Made by a program: the position numbers and the translations under genes. A DNA stretch of 64,000 nucleotides from Phycisphaerales bacterium. Lineage in GTDB: Bacteria > Planctomycetota > Phycisphaerae > Phycisphaerales > SM1A02. The notes below the pieces were generated by a model. The model made no database searches, had not been told where the DNA came from, and saw only the letters and a list, made by a program, of their open reading frames with translations. The stretch spans positions 248,001 to 312,000 of the forward strand of contig JAJDDB010000009.1 of assembly GCA_029260575.1 (NCBI GenBank). Direction: 5' to 3'. Below are positions 53,603-62,576 of this stretch, in pieces. Numbering within the stretch: the stretch's first letter is position 1; each line of letters opens with the position of its first letter.

Positions 53603-54189
53603 TGTGGGATACGAAGCACATCATCCTGACCGCGGTCGCGCCGCTTGCGCTTCTTGGTATTACTGCTGCGACAATCGTCTGGCCAACGTATCGCCATGCT
53701 GCGGAGCTGCGGACGGAAACGGCGGCGTTACAGCATAAAGTCGAATCGCTTGACAACGTCAACTCCAAGGTCGAGCTTTTTGCGCAGCGTCTGGGTGAAT
53801 TAAAGGATTCGATGAACGCCGAATTGAAGGTCATACCCGACGATGCCGAGGTAGCGCTGTTGATTCGCCGGCTGTCACTTCCCGTCGATGGCAAGACAGT
53901 TCTTGATCAGACGTTCACGACCGGATCGTCAAATTCTGCGGTCGCCGGCGATGACGAGTCCGGCGTTGCTGCAATGCCATTGAACGTGGAAATGGATTCG
54001 AATTTTGATTCGGTCTTTGCGCTTATTCGCTCTGCGGAATCCATGGAACGACTTGTTCGCATCGCAAGCGTGCGCATTCAGTGCGATCGCTCTGAAGATC
54101 AGTCCGATATCGACGGCCATCCGATACTTACAGCCTCTGTCGGATTGGAAGCGATTTATCAGACCGAAGTTACCAAGGAGGCGGAGTAA
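53602..54189 (+). CDS. pilO: PilO-like assembly protein
   Basis: 195 residues: one N-terminal membrane helix (IILTAVAPLALLGITAATIV), a coiled coil (ELRTETAALQHKVESLDNVN), and a periplasmic ferredoxin-like domain (NVEMDSNFDSVFALIRSAES). Position and topology match PilO, partner of PilN. Overlaps both neighbours by one base. Confidence 0.82.
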   Translation: MWDTKHIILTAVAPLALLGITAATIVWPTYRHAAELRTETAALQHKVESLDNVNSKVELFAQRLGELKDSMNAELKVIPDDAEVALLIRRLSLPVDGKTVLDQTFTTGSSNSAVAGDDESGVAAMPLNVEMDSNFDSVFALIRSAESMERLVRIASVRIQCDRSEDQSDIDGHPILTASVGLEAIYQTEVTKEAE

Positions 54190-54788
54190 TGGATTCTGTA
54201 CGCCGTCTCTGGTTGCAAGCAACCGCTGACCGCAAGCGCTTCGGCATTTTGTGCGCGATGTGCATGCTCGGCCTTTTGTTATGGGCTCGGATCATCATCA
54301 TTGCGAAGCTTCCACGCACGGCAGTCGCTGATGAGCAGGTTGTAGCGCAGGAAACTGCAGGTGCGGATGCTGCGATCAGCTCCGATAACAACGCCGAAGG
54401 TCCGGTATTGATTTCGTTATGGCAGCAGCCACAGCGAGATCCCTTCTTGATACGAGAAGAGTATTACCCCAATCCGACCAAGAATCCCCAGATGACCGGA
54501 GAAGCAGGCAAGTCAGGTCCGAAACAAGCCGAAACTCCAGAACGCGCGGAGGCTCGATTTGTTGAACAGCTTCGAGCCGAAGTGCAGGCAATGAATTTAC
54601 AGGCGGTCATGACGGGAAACCCAATGGCCGTGATTGATGGACGAATGTACCGACCGGGGAGCCAGGTTCCGGCTCCTGGAAATGAGCAGGTTCGTTTCCT
54701 GCTCGTCGAAGTTCAGGAACGGTCGGTCATTCTGGAATACGAGGGGCGTCGTTTCACGCTTGATGTGCCCTTCCCTGGAGAGGCATAA
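54189..54788 (+). CDS. PilP/GspC-like pilotin-type protein
   Basis: 199 residues: N-terminal membrane helix (FGILCAMCMLGLLLWARIII), a flexible middle (DPFLIREEYYPNPTKNP) and a small C-terminal beta domain (LQAVMTGNPMAVIDGRMYRP and VILEYEGRRFTLDVPF). Same position and layout as PilP or GspC/PulC HR domains, which link the inner-membrane platform to the secretin. Between pilO (1-bp overlap) and the secretin gene (44-bp gap). Low sequence similarity makes the exact family uncertain. Confidence 0.65.
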   Translation: MDSVRRLWLQATADRKRFGILCAMCMLGLLLWARIIIIAKLPRTAVADEQVVAQETAGADAAISSDNNAEGPVLISLWQQPQRDPFLIREEYYPNPTKNPQMTGEAGKSGPKQAETPERAEARFVEQLRAEVQAMNLQAVMTGNPMAVIDGRMYRPGSQVPAPGNEQVRFLLVEVQERSVILEYEGRRFTLDVPFPGEA

Positions 54789-54832
54789 CGCAAAGCACGG
54801 TTCACCCGGGCGAGGCAGGAGTACACCCGATC

Positions 54833-57190
54833 ATGCTCAGCACAAAGACTATTCTCAACAGTGGTGTCGTTCGGCGCTGGGGTTCCGTCTGTGCATTGTG
54901 CGCAGCTCTGGCGGTTCCGGCAGGTGCGCAGAACGAGGCAGACGACGCAGGCGTTTCAGTGAACGCATACGACACTGTGGACATCACAGTGCAGGACACT
55001 GATCTTGCGCAGGTTCTGCAGATGCTTTCCATTCAAAGCCAAAAGAACATCATCGTCAGTAAGAGTGTTTCCGGCACAGTGACCGCAAACCTCTACAACG
55101 TGACGTTCTACGAAGCTCTTGACTCGATCCTTCGTGTCAACGGCTACGGCTACTTTGAAGAAGGCAACTTTCTGTACGTCCACTCGCTCGAAGAGTTGGC
55201 GACGATGGAAGAAAGCCAGCAGGTTCTCGATAGCCGCGTGTTCGATCTGGACTATATCGCAGCAGTCGATGCCTACGAGTTTGCTGTGCCCATGCTCAGC
55301 GAACGGGGCACCGCAGCGTATCGCGGAGATGTCATTGCGGGCATGCGTCCGGATATCTCCGATAACGGAGCCGACAGTTATGCGTACAACGCCAAGCTGC
55401 TCGTGACCGACTTCGCTGACAACATCGAAGCCATCGGGAACATGCTCAATGAGATGGACACAGCTCCGCAGCAGGTCCTGGTGGAATCCACCATCCTGCA
55501 GACATCGCTTGATGAAGCGAATGCGTTCGGTGTGGACTTCTCGGTTATTGGAAGTATTGACTTCACCGATCTGACCAACCCGCTGAGTGCGGTAGGTGAT
55601 CTGCTCGGTGGAAGCGATCCGACCGGCGGTTTCCAGCCCGATGACAACAAAGCCGCTGCCGGATCGAGTACTCCTGGTAACACCAGTGGTCCCGGCACGT
55701 TCAAGATCGGTGTCGTCAGTAATGACATCAGCGTCTTTCTGAAGCTGCTGGATGAAGTCACAGACACCTATGTTCTGGCACGCCCGAAGGTCATGGCGCT
55801 CAATCGCCAGCGAGCTGAGGTGCTTGTCGGTGCTCGTGTTGGTTATCTCAGCACGACCGCGACCCAAACAACAACGACGCAGACCGTCGAGTTTCTTGAT
55901 ACTGGTATTCAGCTTGTGTTCCGTCCGTTCATCTCCAAGAACGGCATGATCCGTATGGAACTCTCGCCCAGCGTTTCTGAAGCAAGCCTGCGAAACGTCA
56001 CGGATTCAACCGGTTCGCTGGTGACGATCCCTGATGAACTGACCAATGAACTGACAACGAACGTTCGCGTTCGTGATGGCGAGACATTAGTCCTCGGCGG
56101 TCTGTTCCGCGAGACGGTCCGCACGACACGTCGGCAGGTTCCCCTGCTTGGCGACATCCCGATCGTCGGAGCTGCATTCCGTGGTCACGATGATAAGGTC
56201 GAGCGAAGTGAGATCATCTTCCTGATCACGCCGTCTGTGGTCGAGGACGAAAAATTGTGGGCATATGGCGATGAGATGCTTGGGTACACCGATGACGTTC
56301 GAGTCGGTGCACGCGAAGGTCTGCTCCCGTTCAGCCGCGATCGACTGTCTCGCACCAATAACCTCAAAGCCCGTGATGCCTTTGAGCGTGGTGATACCGA
56401 TGGTGCTATGTACTATTCGAACCTGTCGCTGCACCTGCAGCCGCAGCAGCCGGAGATGGTGAAATTCCGCGAGGAAATCACCGGCCAGAAGGTCAAGGAC
56501 CACGAGCGCAATCTGCAACAGCGCGTGTTGCGCAAGGTGCTCGGTCCGATGGAAGACCGTCACATGGTTGGCGAGCCCGCACCGGTTGACCCCGGTTTCG
56601 GTGAAAAGAACTGGCCGACGCAGTCCAGTAGCGCAAGCGATCCTTACGCACACGATCCGTTCCAGCTTGATGTCGACAGTGACAACTGGGACTTCGATTC
56701 CAGCGAAAATTCCAGCAACTGGGACGACAGCAGTGAATCGACGACCAGCTCGGTAGGGAGCAGTAAGTGGAATCAGAGTGGTGAATCGTTTGAATCCGGT
56801 GCGGAGACATCACCCTACGGCGAGACAACAGACCAGACGACTGGCTCCTGGTCAGAAAACGATCAGTGGGACAGCGAGAACAAAACGTTCGAGGATGATC
56901 AGTCGTCTGAGAATGAGCAGCAATTCAACTCGCAGCCGTTTGTTTCGAACAACACTGATGGATTCGGCACGACAACTGACACGACCAGTGACAAGGTGTT
57001 GAGTGAACGCCAGCGCATGAGCATGGAGTTTCTCAATGATCTCTACATCGCACTTGGTCTTCCGCCGTTGACAGAGACTAATACGACAGCTTCCAGCTTT
57101 GAAAGCGACGCTGCGGACGGTGATTTTCCGTTCACGACGTTTGATGAAGCGGCAGGAGTTGCCGAAGCTGACGCAGAAAATCCGTACTAA
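54833..57190 (+). CDS. Secretin (PilQ/GspD type) with acidic C-terminal extension
   Basis: 785 residues. Signal-like N-terminus (WGSVCALCAALAVPAGAQ), N-type domain (VDITVQDTDLAQVLQMLSIQ and VTFYEALDSILRVNGYGYFE), then a secretin domain (VLARPKVMALNRQRAEVLVG, GIQLVFRPFISKNGMIRMEL, LVLGGLFRETVRTTRRQVPL). RSEIIFLITPSVVE ends the barrel region. A TPR-like stretch (LKARDAFERGDTDGAMYYSN) follows. The last about 190 residues are unusual, rich in Ser, Asn, Asp, Trp and Gln (about 605-700) before a short acidic tail. Forms the outer-membrane channel for pilus or secretion. Confidence 0.93.
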   Translation: MLSTKTILNSGVVRRWGSVCALCAALAVPAGAQNEADDAGVSVNAYDTVDITVQDTDLAQVLQMLSIQSQKNIIVSKSVSGTVTANLYNVTFYEALDSILRVNGYGYFEEGNFLYVHSLEELATMEESQQVLDSRVFDLDYIAAVDAYEFAVPMLSERGTAAYRGDVIAGMRPDISDNGADSYAYNAKLLVTDFADNIEAIGNMLNEMDTAPQQVLVESTILQTSLDEANAFGVDFSVIGSIDFTDLTNPLSAVGDLLGGSDPTGGFQPDDNKAAAGSSTPGNTSGPGTFKIGVVSNDISVFLKLLDEVTDTYVLARPKVMALNRQRAEVLVGARVGYLSTTATQTTTTQTVEFLDTGIQLVFRPFISKNGMIRMELSPSVSEASLRNVTDSTGSLVTIPDELTNELTTNVRVRDGETLVLGGLFRETVRTTRRQVPLLGDIPIVGAAFRGHDDKVERSEIIFLITPSVVEDEKLWAYGDEMLGYTDDVRVGAREGLLPFSRDRLSRTNNLKARDAFERGDTDGAMYYSNLSLHLQPQQPEMVKFREEITGQKVKDHERNLQQRVLRKVLGPMEDRHMVGEPAPVDPGFGEKNWPTQSSSASDPYAHDPFQLDVDSDNWDFDSSENSSNWDDSSESTTSSVGSSKWNQSGESFESGAETSPYGETTDQTTGSWSENDQWDSENKTFEDDQSSENEQQFNSQPFVSNNTDGFGTTTDTTSDKVLSERQRMSMEFLNDLYIALGLPPLTETNTTASSFESDAADGDFPFTTFDEAAGVAEADAENPY

Positions 57191-57247
57191 TTGAGGCGCA
57201 CGGCAATTCGATGCAGTGCTTCTCAAGCAAACCAGGAAAATGAACCG

Positions 57248-57274
57248 ATGCGTGGCGCTCGCGCCACGCATTTT
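57248..57274 (+). terminator. Intrinsic terminator after the secretin gene
   Basis: ATGCGTGGCG (57248-57257) and CGCCACGCAT (57262-57271) pair perfectly around CTCG and are followed by TTT. Lies 57 bases past the secretin stop and just before the TPR lipoprotein start, so it probably reduces readthrough. Confidence 0.75.
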
Positions 57275-57293
57275 CCATTTGGAGCCCCTCGAA

Positions 57294-58535
57294 ATGAACA
57301 TCCCAACCGCATTATTCGTGACATGCATCGTCGCCGCAACGGCTCTGGCCGGATGCGATGGACCGACCACACAAGGGCAGATCGCTCGTGAAAACGCGCA
57401 AGGGCGCATCGACGTAATGAGTGCCGGCATTTCCTACCAGCAGGCGGAGCAGGCATTCGAGGTAGGCCGATTCGATCGGGCAGAAAAGAATATTAACCAG
57501 GTTATCGCGACATTTCCGGACGTGGCGAAGTATCACGTCTTGAAGGGTCGCATTCATATGGAACAGTCCGAGCTCGAATTTGCGTATCGCTCGTTTACTG
57601 CTGCAATTGACACAGAGCCGGACGTTGCTGAGGGGCATTACTTTGCCGGCATTGTGCAACAGCGTTGGTCCAACGATGCGCAATCGTACGTGCATTACAA
57701 CCGTGCGTTCGAGCTGGAACCTACCAATACGCAGTATCTGCTGGCGACTGCGGAGTCGATGATCGCGCTTGGCCAACTCGACCAGGCATGGACGTTGCTC
57801 GAGAAGAACAAGGATTACTTTGAAGGTAATGCAGCCTTGCACCAGTTGCAGGGACATGTGGCGCTGCTGCAGGGCGATCCTGAACAAGCGGTTAAATTGT
57901 ACGAACGTGCCCGGCTTCTCAATCCAGAAGACGCCATGCTGCTGGAAGAGCTGGCATGGGCGCAATTCGATGCACAGCACTACAGCAAGGCAGTCGAGTC
58001 GATCAAGTCCATACGCAGTCATGTCAGTGATGCGCGCGATGATCTGGATCATCTTGAAGCGCAGTGTCTCGCTGGTATGGGTCGTAGCAGTGATGCTCGG
58101 AATCTGTACGTCGAACTGACTCGGCAGAAGCCCAATGATACGGATCTGTGGGCTGAGCTCGGCCTCATTGCCTGGGATCTTGGCGATTATTATCGGGTTG
58201 CCCAGTGCAGCAATCGCATCGTGCAGTTGGCGCCGAATCGGTTCGAGGGTCCGATGTTCAAGGGAATTACTGAACGGCATCAGGGCCACCTTGACGCTGC
58301 GATCATCAGCCTTCAGAAAGCATCGATCCTTGCGCACAGCAACGCACTGCCGCACCTGTTGCTTGGAAATACGATGGAGATGAACGGTCAGGATGCAGAC
58401 GCGCAAAGGGTGTACGAACAGGCTCTGCTTGTCGATCCCGATAACTCTGAAGCAAAGATACTCTTGGCGCGATTAGAGCATGAGCGCCGTTTGCAAGCAG
58501 TCACCGCAGAGGGAGCTGACTCGATGCGGCCTTGA
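57294..58535 (+). CDS. TPR-repeat lipoprotein
   Basis: 413 residues. Lipobox TALAGC with the lipid on Cys21, then an array of TPR units (QAEQAFEVGRFDRAEKNINQ, AEGHYFAGIVQQRWSNDAQS, HYSKAVESIKSIRSHVSDAR). This resembles PilF/Tgl-like pilotins that support secretin assembly or pilus function, which fits its place after the secretin. GGAG 10 bases before ATG 57294; the frame to 57216 would put residues in front of the signal peptide. Confidence 0.75.
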   Translation: MNIPTALFVTCIVAATALAGCDGPTTQGQIARENAQGRIDVMSAGISYQQAEQAFEVGRFDRAEKNINQVIATFPDVAKYHVLKGRIHMEQSELEFAYRSFTAAIDTEPDVAEGHYFAGIVQQRWSNDAQSYVHYNRAFELEPTNTQYLLATAESMIALGQLDQAWTLLEKNKDYFEGNAALHQLQGHVALLQGDPEQAVKLYERARLLNPEDAMLLEELAWAQFDAQHYSKAVESIKSIRSHVSDARDDLDHLEAQCLAGMGRSSDARNLYVELTRQKPNDTDLWAELGLIAWDLGDYYRVAQCSNRIVQLAPNRFEGPMFKGITERHQGHLDAAIISLQKASILAHSNALPHLLLGNTMEMNGQDADAQRVYEQALLVDPDNSEAKILLARLEHERRLQAVTAEGADSMRP

Positions 58536-58616
58536 GCACTGACGAGAAGCAGCGTCTGAGCCGATGAAAATGCAGGCTCAGGCGCTGCGGCGCAAGCTCT
58601 AGAGGGGAGAGCGAGT

Positions 58617-60086
58617 GTGAAGGCGGGGAGAACAGCCAGCCTGGTACTGTTGTCTGTGACGACGACTTTCATTGTCGCACTGGAGGCATGTCTCAGCTTC
58701 GTCAAGCCGTTGTCGGCGATGAGCGAGACAATGCATCTGGTTGTGATCGGCGCAGTCACGTGCGCCGGCATGTCACTGCTGCTCATACCTGCGGGGATCG
58801 CGCTGGATCGGTCCATGGCACGTCTGCGACAATACGTTGAGCGTACCACGCAGGATGAATCGGATTCAGCGTACTACGGCCCGCGGTGGCTCCAACCCAT
58901 AACCCAATCGCTTCTGAGCGCGATCGAACAGTTTCGAACGCGTGAACGAACGTTGCGGAATCAGATTCGTGATCTTGAGATTCGCCACCGTGTAACCGAG
59001 GTCGAGCAACAGCAGATCAAAGCTGTACTGAACTCGCTGAGTGATGGTGTCATCGTGACTGATCCGTTTAACGAGATCGTCATGGCCAATGAGACTGCTG
59101 CTGAAGCTCTTCAGTTTGCGCTCGACGGGTCGATCCACCAGCCAATAGAAGTGGTGATCGGTGATGAGCGCATTCGACAGCTCATCAGCGAGCGCCGGGA
59201 CTCTTCGAATTTCTCGGACCATCATGTCATCGATCATGAAGTGGCTGTTGGCGAAGGTGATGCACGACATGTGAAGATGTACGACATCGCGCTGAGTTGC
59301 GTTGAGAATCACAAGAAAGAAGTTGGTGGTGTGGTCACTATTCTGCATGATCGCACTCGTGAACGAGAGTTGGCGCAGCGTGAGACCGACTTTGTTTCAA
59401 AAGCCAGTCATGAGTTGCGCACGCCGCTTTCTTCGATCCGCGCATATGTGGAAATGCTTGTGGACGGTGAAGCGTCCGACGAGAAGTCGCGCGATGAGTT
59501 CTATCGAATTATCCAGGCAGAAACAGATCGACTTGGTCGCCTGATCGACAACATGCTGAACATCAGCCGCATTGAAGCGGGCATCGTGCAGATCGATCGT
59601 CAGCAAGTGGACATGAAGTCGTTGATCAAGCGGGCTGCGGAAACGATTGAACCGCAGGCACGAGAGAAAGATATGACAGTGTTGACGAAACTCGCTCCGG
59701 TCGGACTGACCGTCGAGGGCGATCCGGACATGTTGTATCAAGTCATTCTGAACCTGCTCTCCAATGCAGTGAAGTACACGCCGGAGAGTGGGCGCGTGAC
59801 GATCTCGGCTGACTCGGACAATCTGACGCGCAGCGTTTTGGTATCAGTTGCTGATACCGGGCTCGGTATTCCACCGGATGCACTGCCGAGGTTATTTGAA
59901 AAGTTCTATCGCGTTGAGAATTACAAGCGTGTTGCCAAGGGCACCGGCCTGGGCTTGAGTTTGTGCAAGCACATTGTTGAAACGGTGCATTACGGCCAGA
60001 TTGGCATTGAATCCAAACTCGGAATGGGATCACGTTTCTGGTTCTCCGTTCCGATGCGATACGCAGGTGTTCAGGAAGCTGCGTAA
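58617..60086 (+). CDS. Membrane sensor histidine kinase with PAS domain
   Basis: 489 residues. Two membrane helices at the N-terminus (LVLLSVTTTFIVALEACLSF and VVIGAVTCAGMSLLLIPAGI), a HAMP-like or coiled stretch, a PAS domain (VLNSLSDGVIVTDPFNEIVM), then HisKA with His265 in SKASHELRTPLSSIRAYVEM, and a HATPase (NLLSNAVKYTPESGR, GTGLGLSLCKHIVE). PhoR/ResE-like architecture. GTG start, with GGGGAG 7 bases upstream. Followed 12 bp later by a stand-alone receiver. Confidence 0.93.
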   Translation: MKAGRTASLVLLSVTTTFIVALEACLSFVKPLSAMSETMHLVVIGAVTCAGMSLLLIPAGIALDRSMARLRQYVERTTQDESDSAYYGPRWLQPITQSLLSAIEQFRTRERTLRNQIRDLEIRHRVTEVEQQQIKAVLNSLSDGVIVTDPFNEIVMANETAAEALQFALDGSIHQPIEVVIGDERIRQLISERRDSSNFSDHHVIDHEVAVGEGDARHVKMYDIALSCVENHKKEVGGVVTILHDRTRERELAQRETDFVSKASHELRTPLSSIRAYVEMLVDGEASDEKSRDEFYRIIQAETDRLGRLIDNMLNISRIEAGIVQIDRQQVDMKSLIKRAAETIEPQAREKDMTVLTKLAPVGLTVEGDPDMLYQVILNLLSNAVKYTPESGRVTISADSDNLTRSVLVSVADTGLGIPPDALPRLFEKFYRVENYKRVAKGTGLGLSLCKHIVETVHYGQIGIESKLGMGSRFWFSVPMRYAGVQEAA

Positions 60087-60098
60087 AAGGGAAGAAAG

Positions 60099-60509
60099 AT
60101 GACTGCAAAGATTCTCCTGGTCGATGATGAAGCGCATATTCTGCAAGTGCTATCGCTCAAGCTGCGCAACGCAGGATTTGACATCGTGACAGCAGTTGAT
60201 GGTGAAGAAGCGTACGAACTTGCCTGTCAGTCTGTGCCTGATCTGATCATCACGGATTTCCAGATGCCGTATATGACGGGTCTGGAGTTGTGTTGCGCGC
60301 TCAAGCAGAACGAAGCTACGGCAGAAGTGCCCATCATTATGTTGACCGCTCGGGGATACGCATTGGATGCAGATGACCTTGCGTCGTGCAACATTAAACA
60401 AGTGCTGAGCAAGCCGTTCAGCCCGAAGCAGATTGTTGCGCTGGTCAGTCAGCAGTTGCAGGGAATGACGCATGATGGTGGCACGAAAGGACATTCGGAG
60501 GCAGCTTGA
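60099..60509 (+). CDS. Stand-alone response-regulator receiver domain
   Basis: 136 residues, CheY-like, no output domain. Acidic pair Asp9/Asp10, phospho-acceptor Asp53 in IITDFQMP, Thr83 in MLTARGYA and Lys105 in LSKPFSP. Partner of the histidine kinase just upstream. TTGA overlap with the HD-GYP gene suggests coupled translation, so phosphorylation may control the phosphodiesterase or pilus ATPase by protein contact. Confidence 0.93.
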   Translation: MTAKILLVDDEAHILQVLSLKLRNAGFDIVTAVDGEEAYELACQSVPDLIITDFQMPYMTGLELCCALKQNEATAEVPIIMLTARGYALDADDLASCNIKQVLSKPFSPKQIVALVSQQLQGMTHDGGTKGHSEAA

Positions 60510-62209
60510 TCGGCATTGAGAACCAACCCGCCACGACTGCGGATACGGTGTTGCTTCAGAATCGACTCCGCGCGATCGGTATAGTCACGTTGCATTGTGA
60601 TGTTGATGGTGTAATCGATCACAAGCAGTCAACCGCCTTGCATAAGGATGTGTTGCTGCACGTATTCAGCCGCACGCCTTTGTTGATCGCCGGATTGAAG
60701 AAGGCTGCGAAGCACTGGCAGAGTGCTGACGCGCCGCAACCACTCGAACTCGTACCCGGCCTGTGGGTCTGTGGCATTCCGAAACTCGTTCGCCGGCGCC
60801 GTGCTGGGTATCTCATTGCGGTGATCCCGACGTTTGAACTTGTCGGTTCCGAACATCTTGCAGCAATGTGTCAGGCTTCGCACGTGGATTGCACACTTGT
60901 CAATCAACTGTTGACCACGCTTCCGCCAGCTACAGCGCATGATGTTCCGCGACTGGCTGCGCTTGTGCGATTCGGGCACGATGATCAAACCAGATTGATC
61001 TCGGAAAATCAGTCGACCGAAAACCTTGGGCAGCAACTGGCAGAATCGTACGAGGAAATCAACCTCCTTTACACGATTATTCAGAACATGACGGTGCGCG
61101 AGCGTCCTGAGCATTTTGTGCGCGCCGCTTGTAACGAACTTCTTCAAACACTGCCGTACCGTTGGATCGCTGCATTGCTTGCCGAGGACGGGCAGCGCCT
61201 CAAGCGTCTTGCAGGGCGGGTGATCATCTGTGGCGAATGCGATGTTGATGAAACCGAATTGGCGTCATTATTGCGGCCATTACTTGCCCAGGCAGAAGGT
61301 GACAAGCCCCGCGTTCTGGATCCGAAACTGAATCCCGATGATGCGGCCTTTGCCACACTTGGCCAGCCGGTCATGCTGCATCCGATTACCGCAGACAACA
61401 CTGTCATTGGGCTGTTCCTGGCGGGCGACAAGATCGGCAGTGATCGTGATGTGTCATCGGTCGACCAGAAACTGTTGGGCGCGACCGCATCGCACACGGG
61501 GATCTTCCTAGAGAACGCTGCGCTCGTGTCGGATCTGAATTCAATGTTCCTGGGAACGCTGGAAGCACTGACCGCTTCGATCGATGCTAAGGATCGATAT
61601 ACCTGCGGTCACTCACGACGGGTGGCGCTGCTTACAAAGCAACTTGCGATCTCCATTGATCTTGATCAGCACACCGTTGAACGGATGCACATTGCAGGGC
61701 TCGTGCATGATGTTGGCAAGATCGGGGTACCGGAATCCGTGCTTCTCAAACCCGGCCGACTGGACGAAGGCGAGTTTGAATGGATTCGTCGACACCCGGA
61801 AATGGGCTATCGCATTCTTCGCGACATCCCGCAACTTGATGATGTCCTGCCGGGGGTGTTGTATCACCACGAACGCTGGGATGGAAAAGGATATCCGCAC
61901 GGTCTTGCTGCAGAACGAATCCCGCTTATGGCGCGGCTGATCGCGCTTGCGGATTCATTTGATGCAATGAGTTCTACACGTACGTATCGGCCGGCAATGG
62001 GACGAGCCAAGGTTCTGGAGGAAATTGAAAACTGCAGTGGAACGCAGTTTGATCCTGAACTCGTCCCGCATTTCATTGATCTTGAGTTTGCGGAATACGA
62101 CCGGCGCGTGCTTGAAGATCAGAAAGCTGAGGAGCAGGGGGCATATGTCCCATTGACAGAACTGCGCGAATTCACTGCGGGCAGCACACAGGAGGGGGAG
62201 AAGTCATGA
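60506..62209 (+). CDS. HD-GYP-domain cyclic-di-GMP phosphodiesterase with GAF-like domain
   Basis: 567 residues. The N-terminal 180 are unassigned; then a GAF-like domain (NMTVRERPEHFVRAACNELL to DKIGSDRDVSSVDQKLLGAT), and a C-terminal HD-GYP domain. Visible residues: GHSRRVALLTKQLA, His401-Asp402 in HDVGKIGVPE, HHERWDGKGYPHG (Gly462-Tyr-Pro) and LIALADSFDAMSSTRTYR. HD-GYP enzymes degrade c-di-GMP, so this should lower c-di-GMP. TTG start with GGAGG upstream and TTGA overlap with the receiver. Confidence 0.93.
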   Translation: MIGIENQPATTADTVLLQNRLRAIGIVTLHCDVDGVIDHKQSTALHKDVLLHVFSRTPLLIAGLKKAAKHWQSADAPQPLELVPGLWVCGIPKLVRRRRAGYLIAVIPTFELVGSEHLAAMCQASHVDCTLVNQLLTTLPPATAHDVPRLAALVRFGHDDQTRLISENQSTENLGQQLAESYEEINLLYTIIQNMTVRERPEHFVRAACNELLQTLPYRWIAALLAEDGQRLKRLAGRVIICGECDVDETELASLLRPLLAQAEGDKPRVLDPKLNPDDAAFATLGQPVMLHPITADNTVIGLFLAGDKIGSDRDVSSVDQKLLGATASHTGIFLENAALVSDLNSMFLGTLEALTASIDAKDRYTCGHSRRVALLTKQLAISIDLDQHTVERMHIAGLVHDVGKIGVPESVLLKPGRLDEGEFEWIRRHPEMGYRILRDIPQLDDVLPGVLYHHERWDGKGYPHGLAAERIPLMARLIALADSFDAMSSTRTYRPAMGRAKVLEEIENCSGTQFDPELVPHFIDLEFAEYDRRVLEDQKAEEQGAYVPLTELREFTAGSTQEGEKS

Positions 62210-62544
62210 AGTTGAACTATGAGGATCACGGCACGATCACCGTGCTCTCTGTAACGGGCGAATTGACGTCCGATCAGAGTGATCCGTTTCGGCGCTCTTG
62301 CCAGGAGCGTTTCGAGGCGGGACGGCGTGATGTATTGCTCGACATTAAAGATCTGACACTTGTCGATTCTGCCGGGCTCGAGTTGTTGTTGTGGCTTAGT
62401 GATCAGGTAGCCAAGCACTCCGGTCAGTTGCGCCTGGTCGGGCCGGATGAAACAATTCGCAAGATCCTTGAAATCACGCGTCTGGATCGTCGATTCGCGA
62501 TTCACGAATCCATCGAAGCAGCAGCGCGAAGTATTCGGGGATGA
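62206..62544 (+). CDS. STAS-domain anti-anti-sigma-factor-like protein
   Basis: 112 residues, single STAS domain (SpoIIAA/RsbV-like). The conserved phosphorylatable Ser is Ser55 in LVDSAGLELLLWL, after VLLDIKDLT. Usually partnered with an anti-sigma kinase, which was not found in the window. ATGA overlap with the HD-GYP gene places it in the signalling block before the pilus ATPase. Confidence 0.9.
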   Translation: MKLNYEDHGTITVLSVTGELTSDQSDPFRRSCQERFEAGRRDVLLDIKDLTLVDSAGLELLLWLSDQVAKHSGQLRLVGPDETIRKILEITRLDRRFAIHESIEAAARSIRG

Positions 62545-62576
62545 TTCTCATCTGATTGAGGTGCAGGCCAGTGCAA

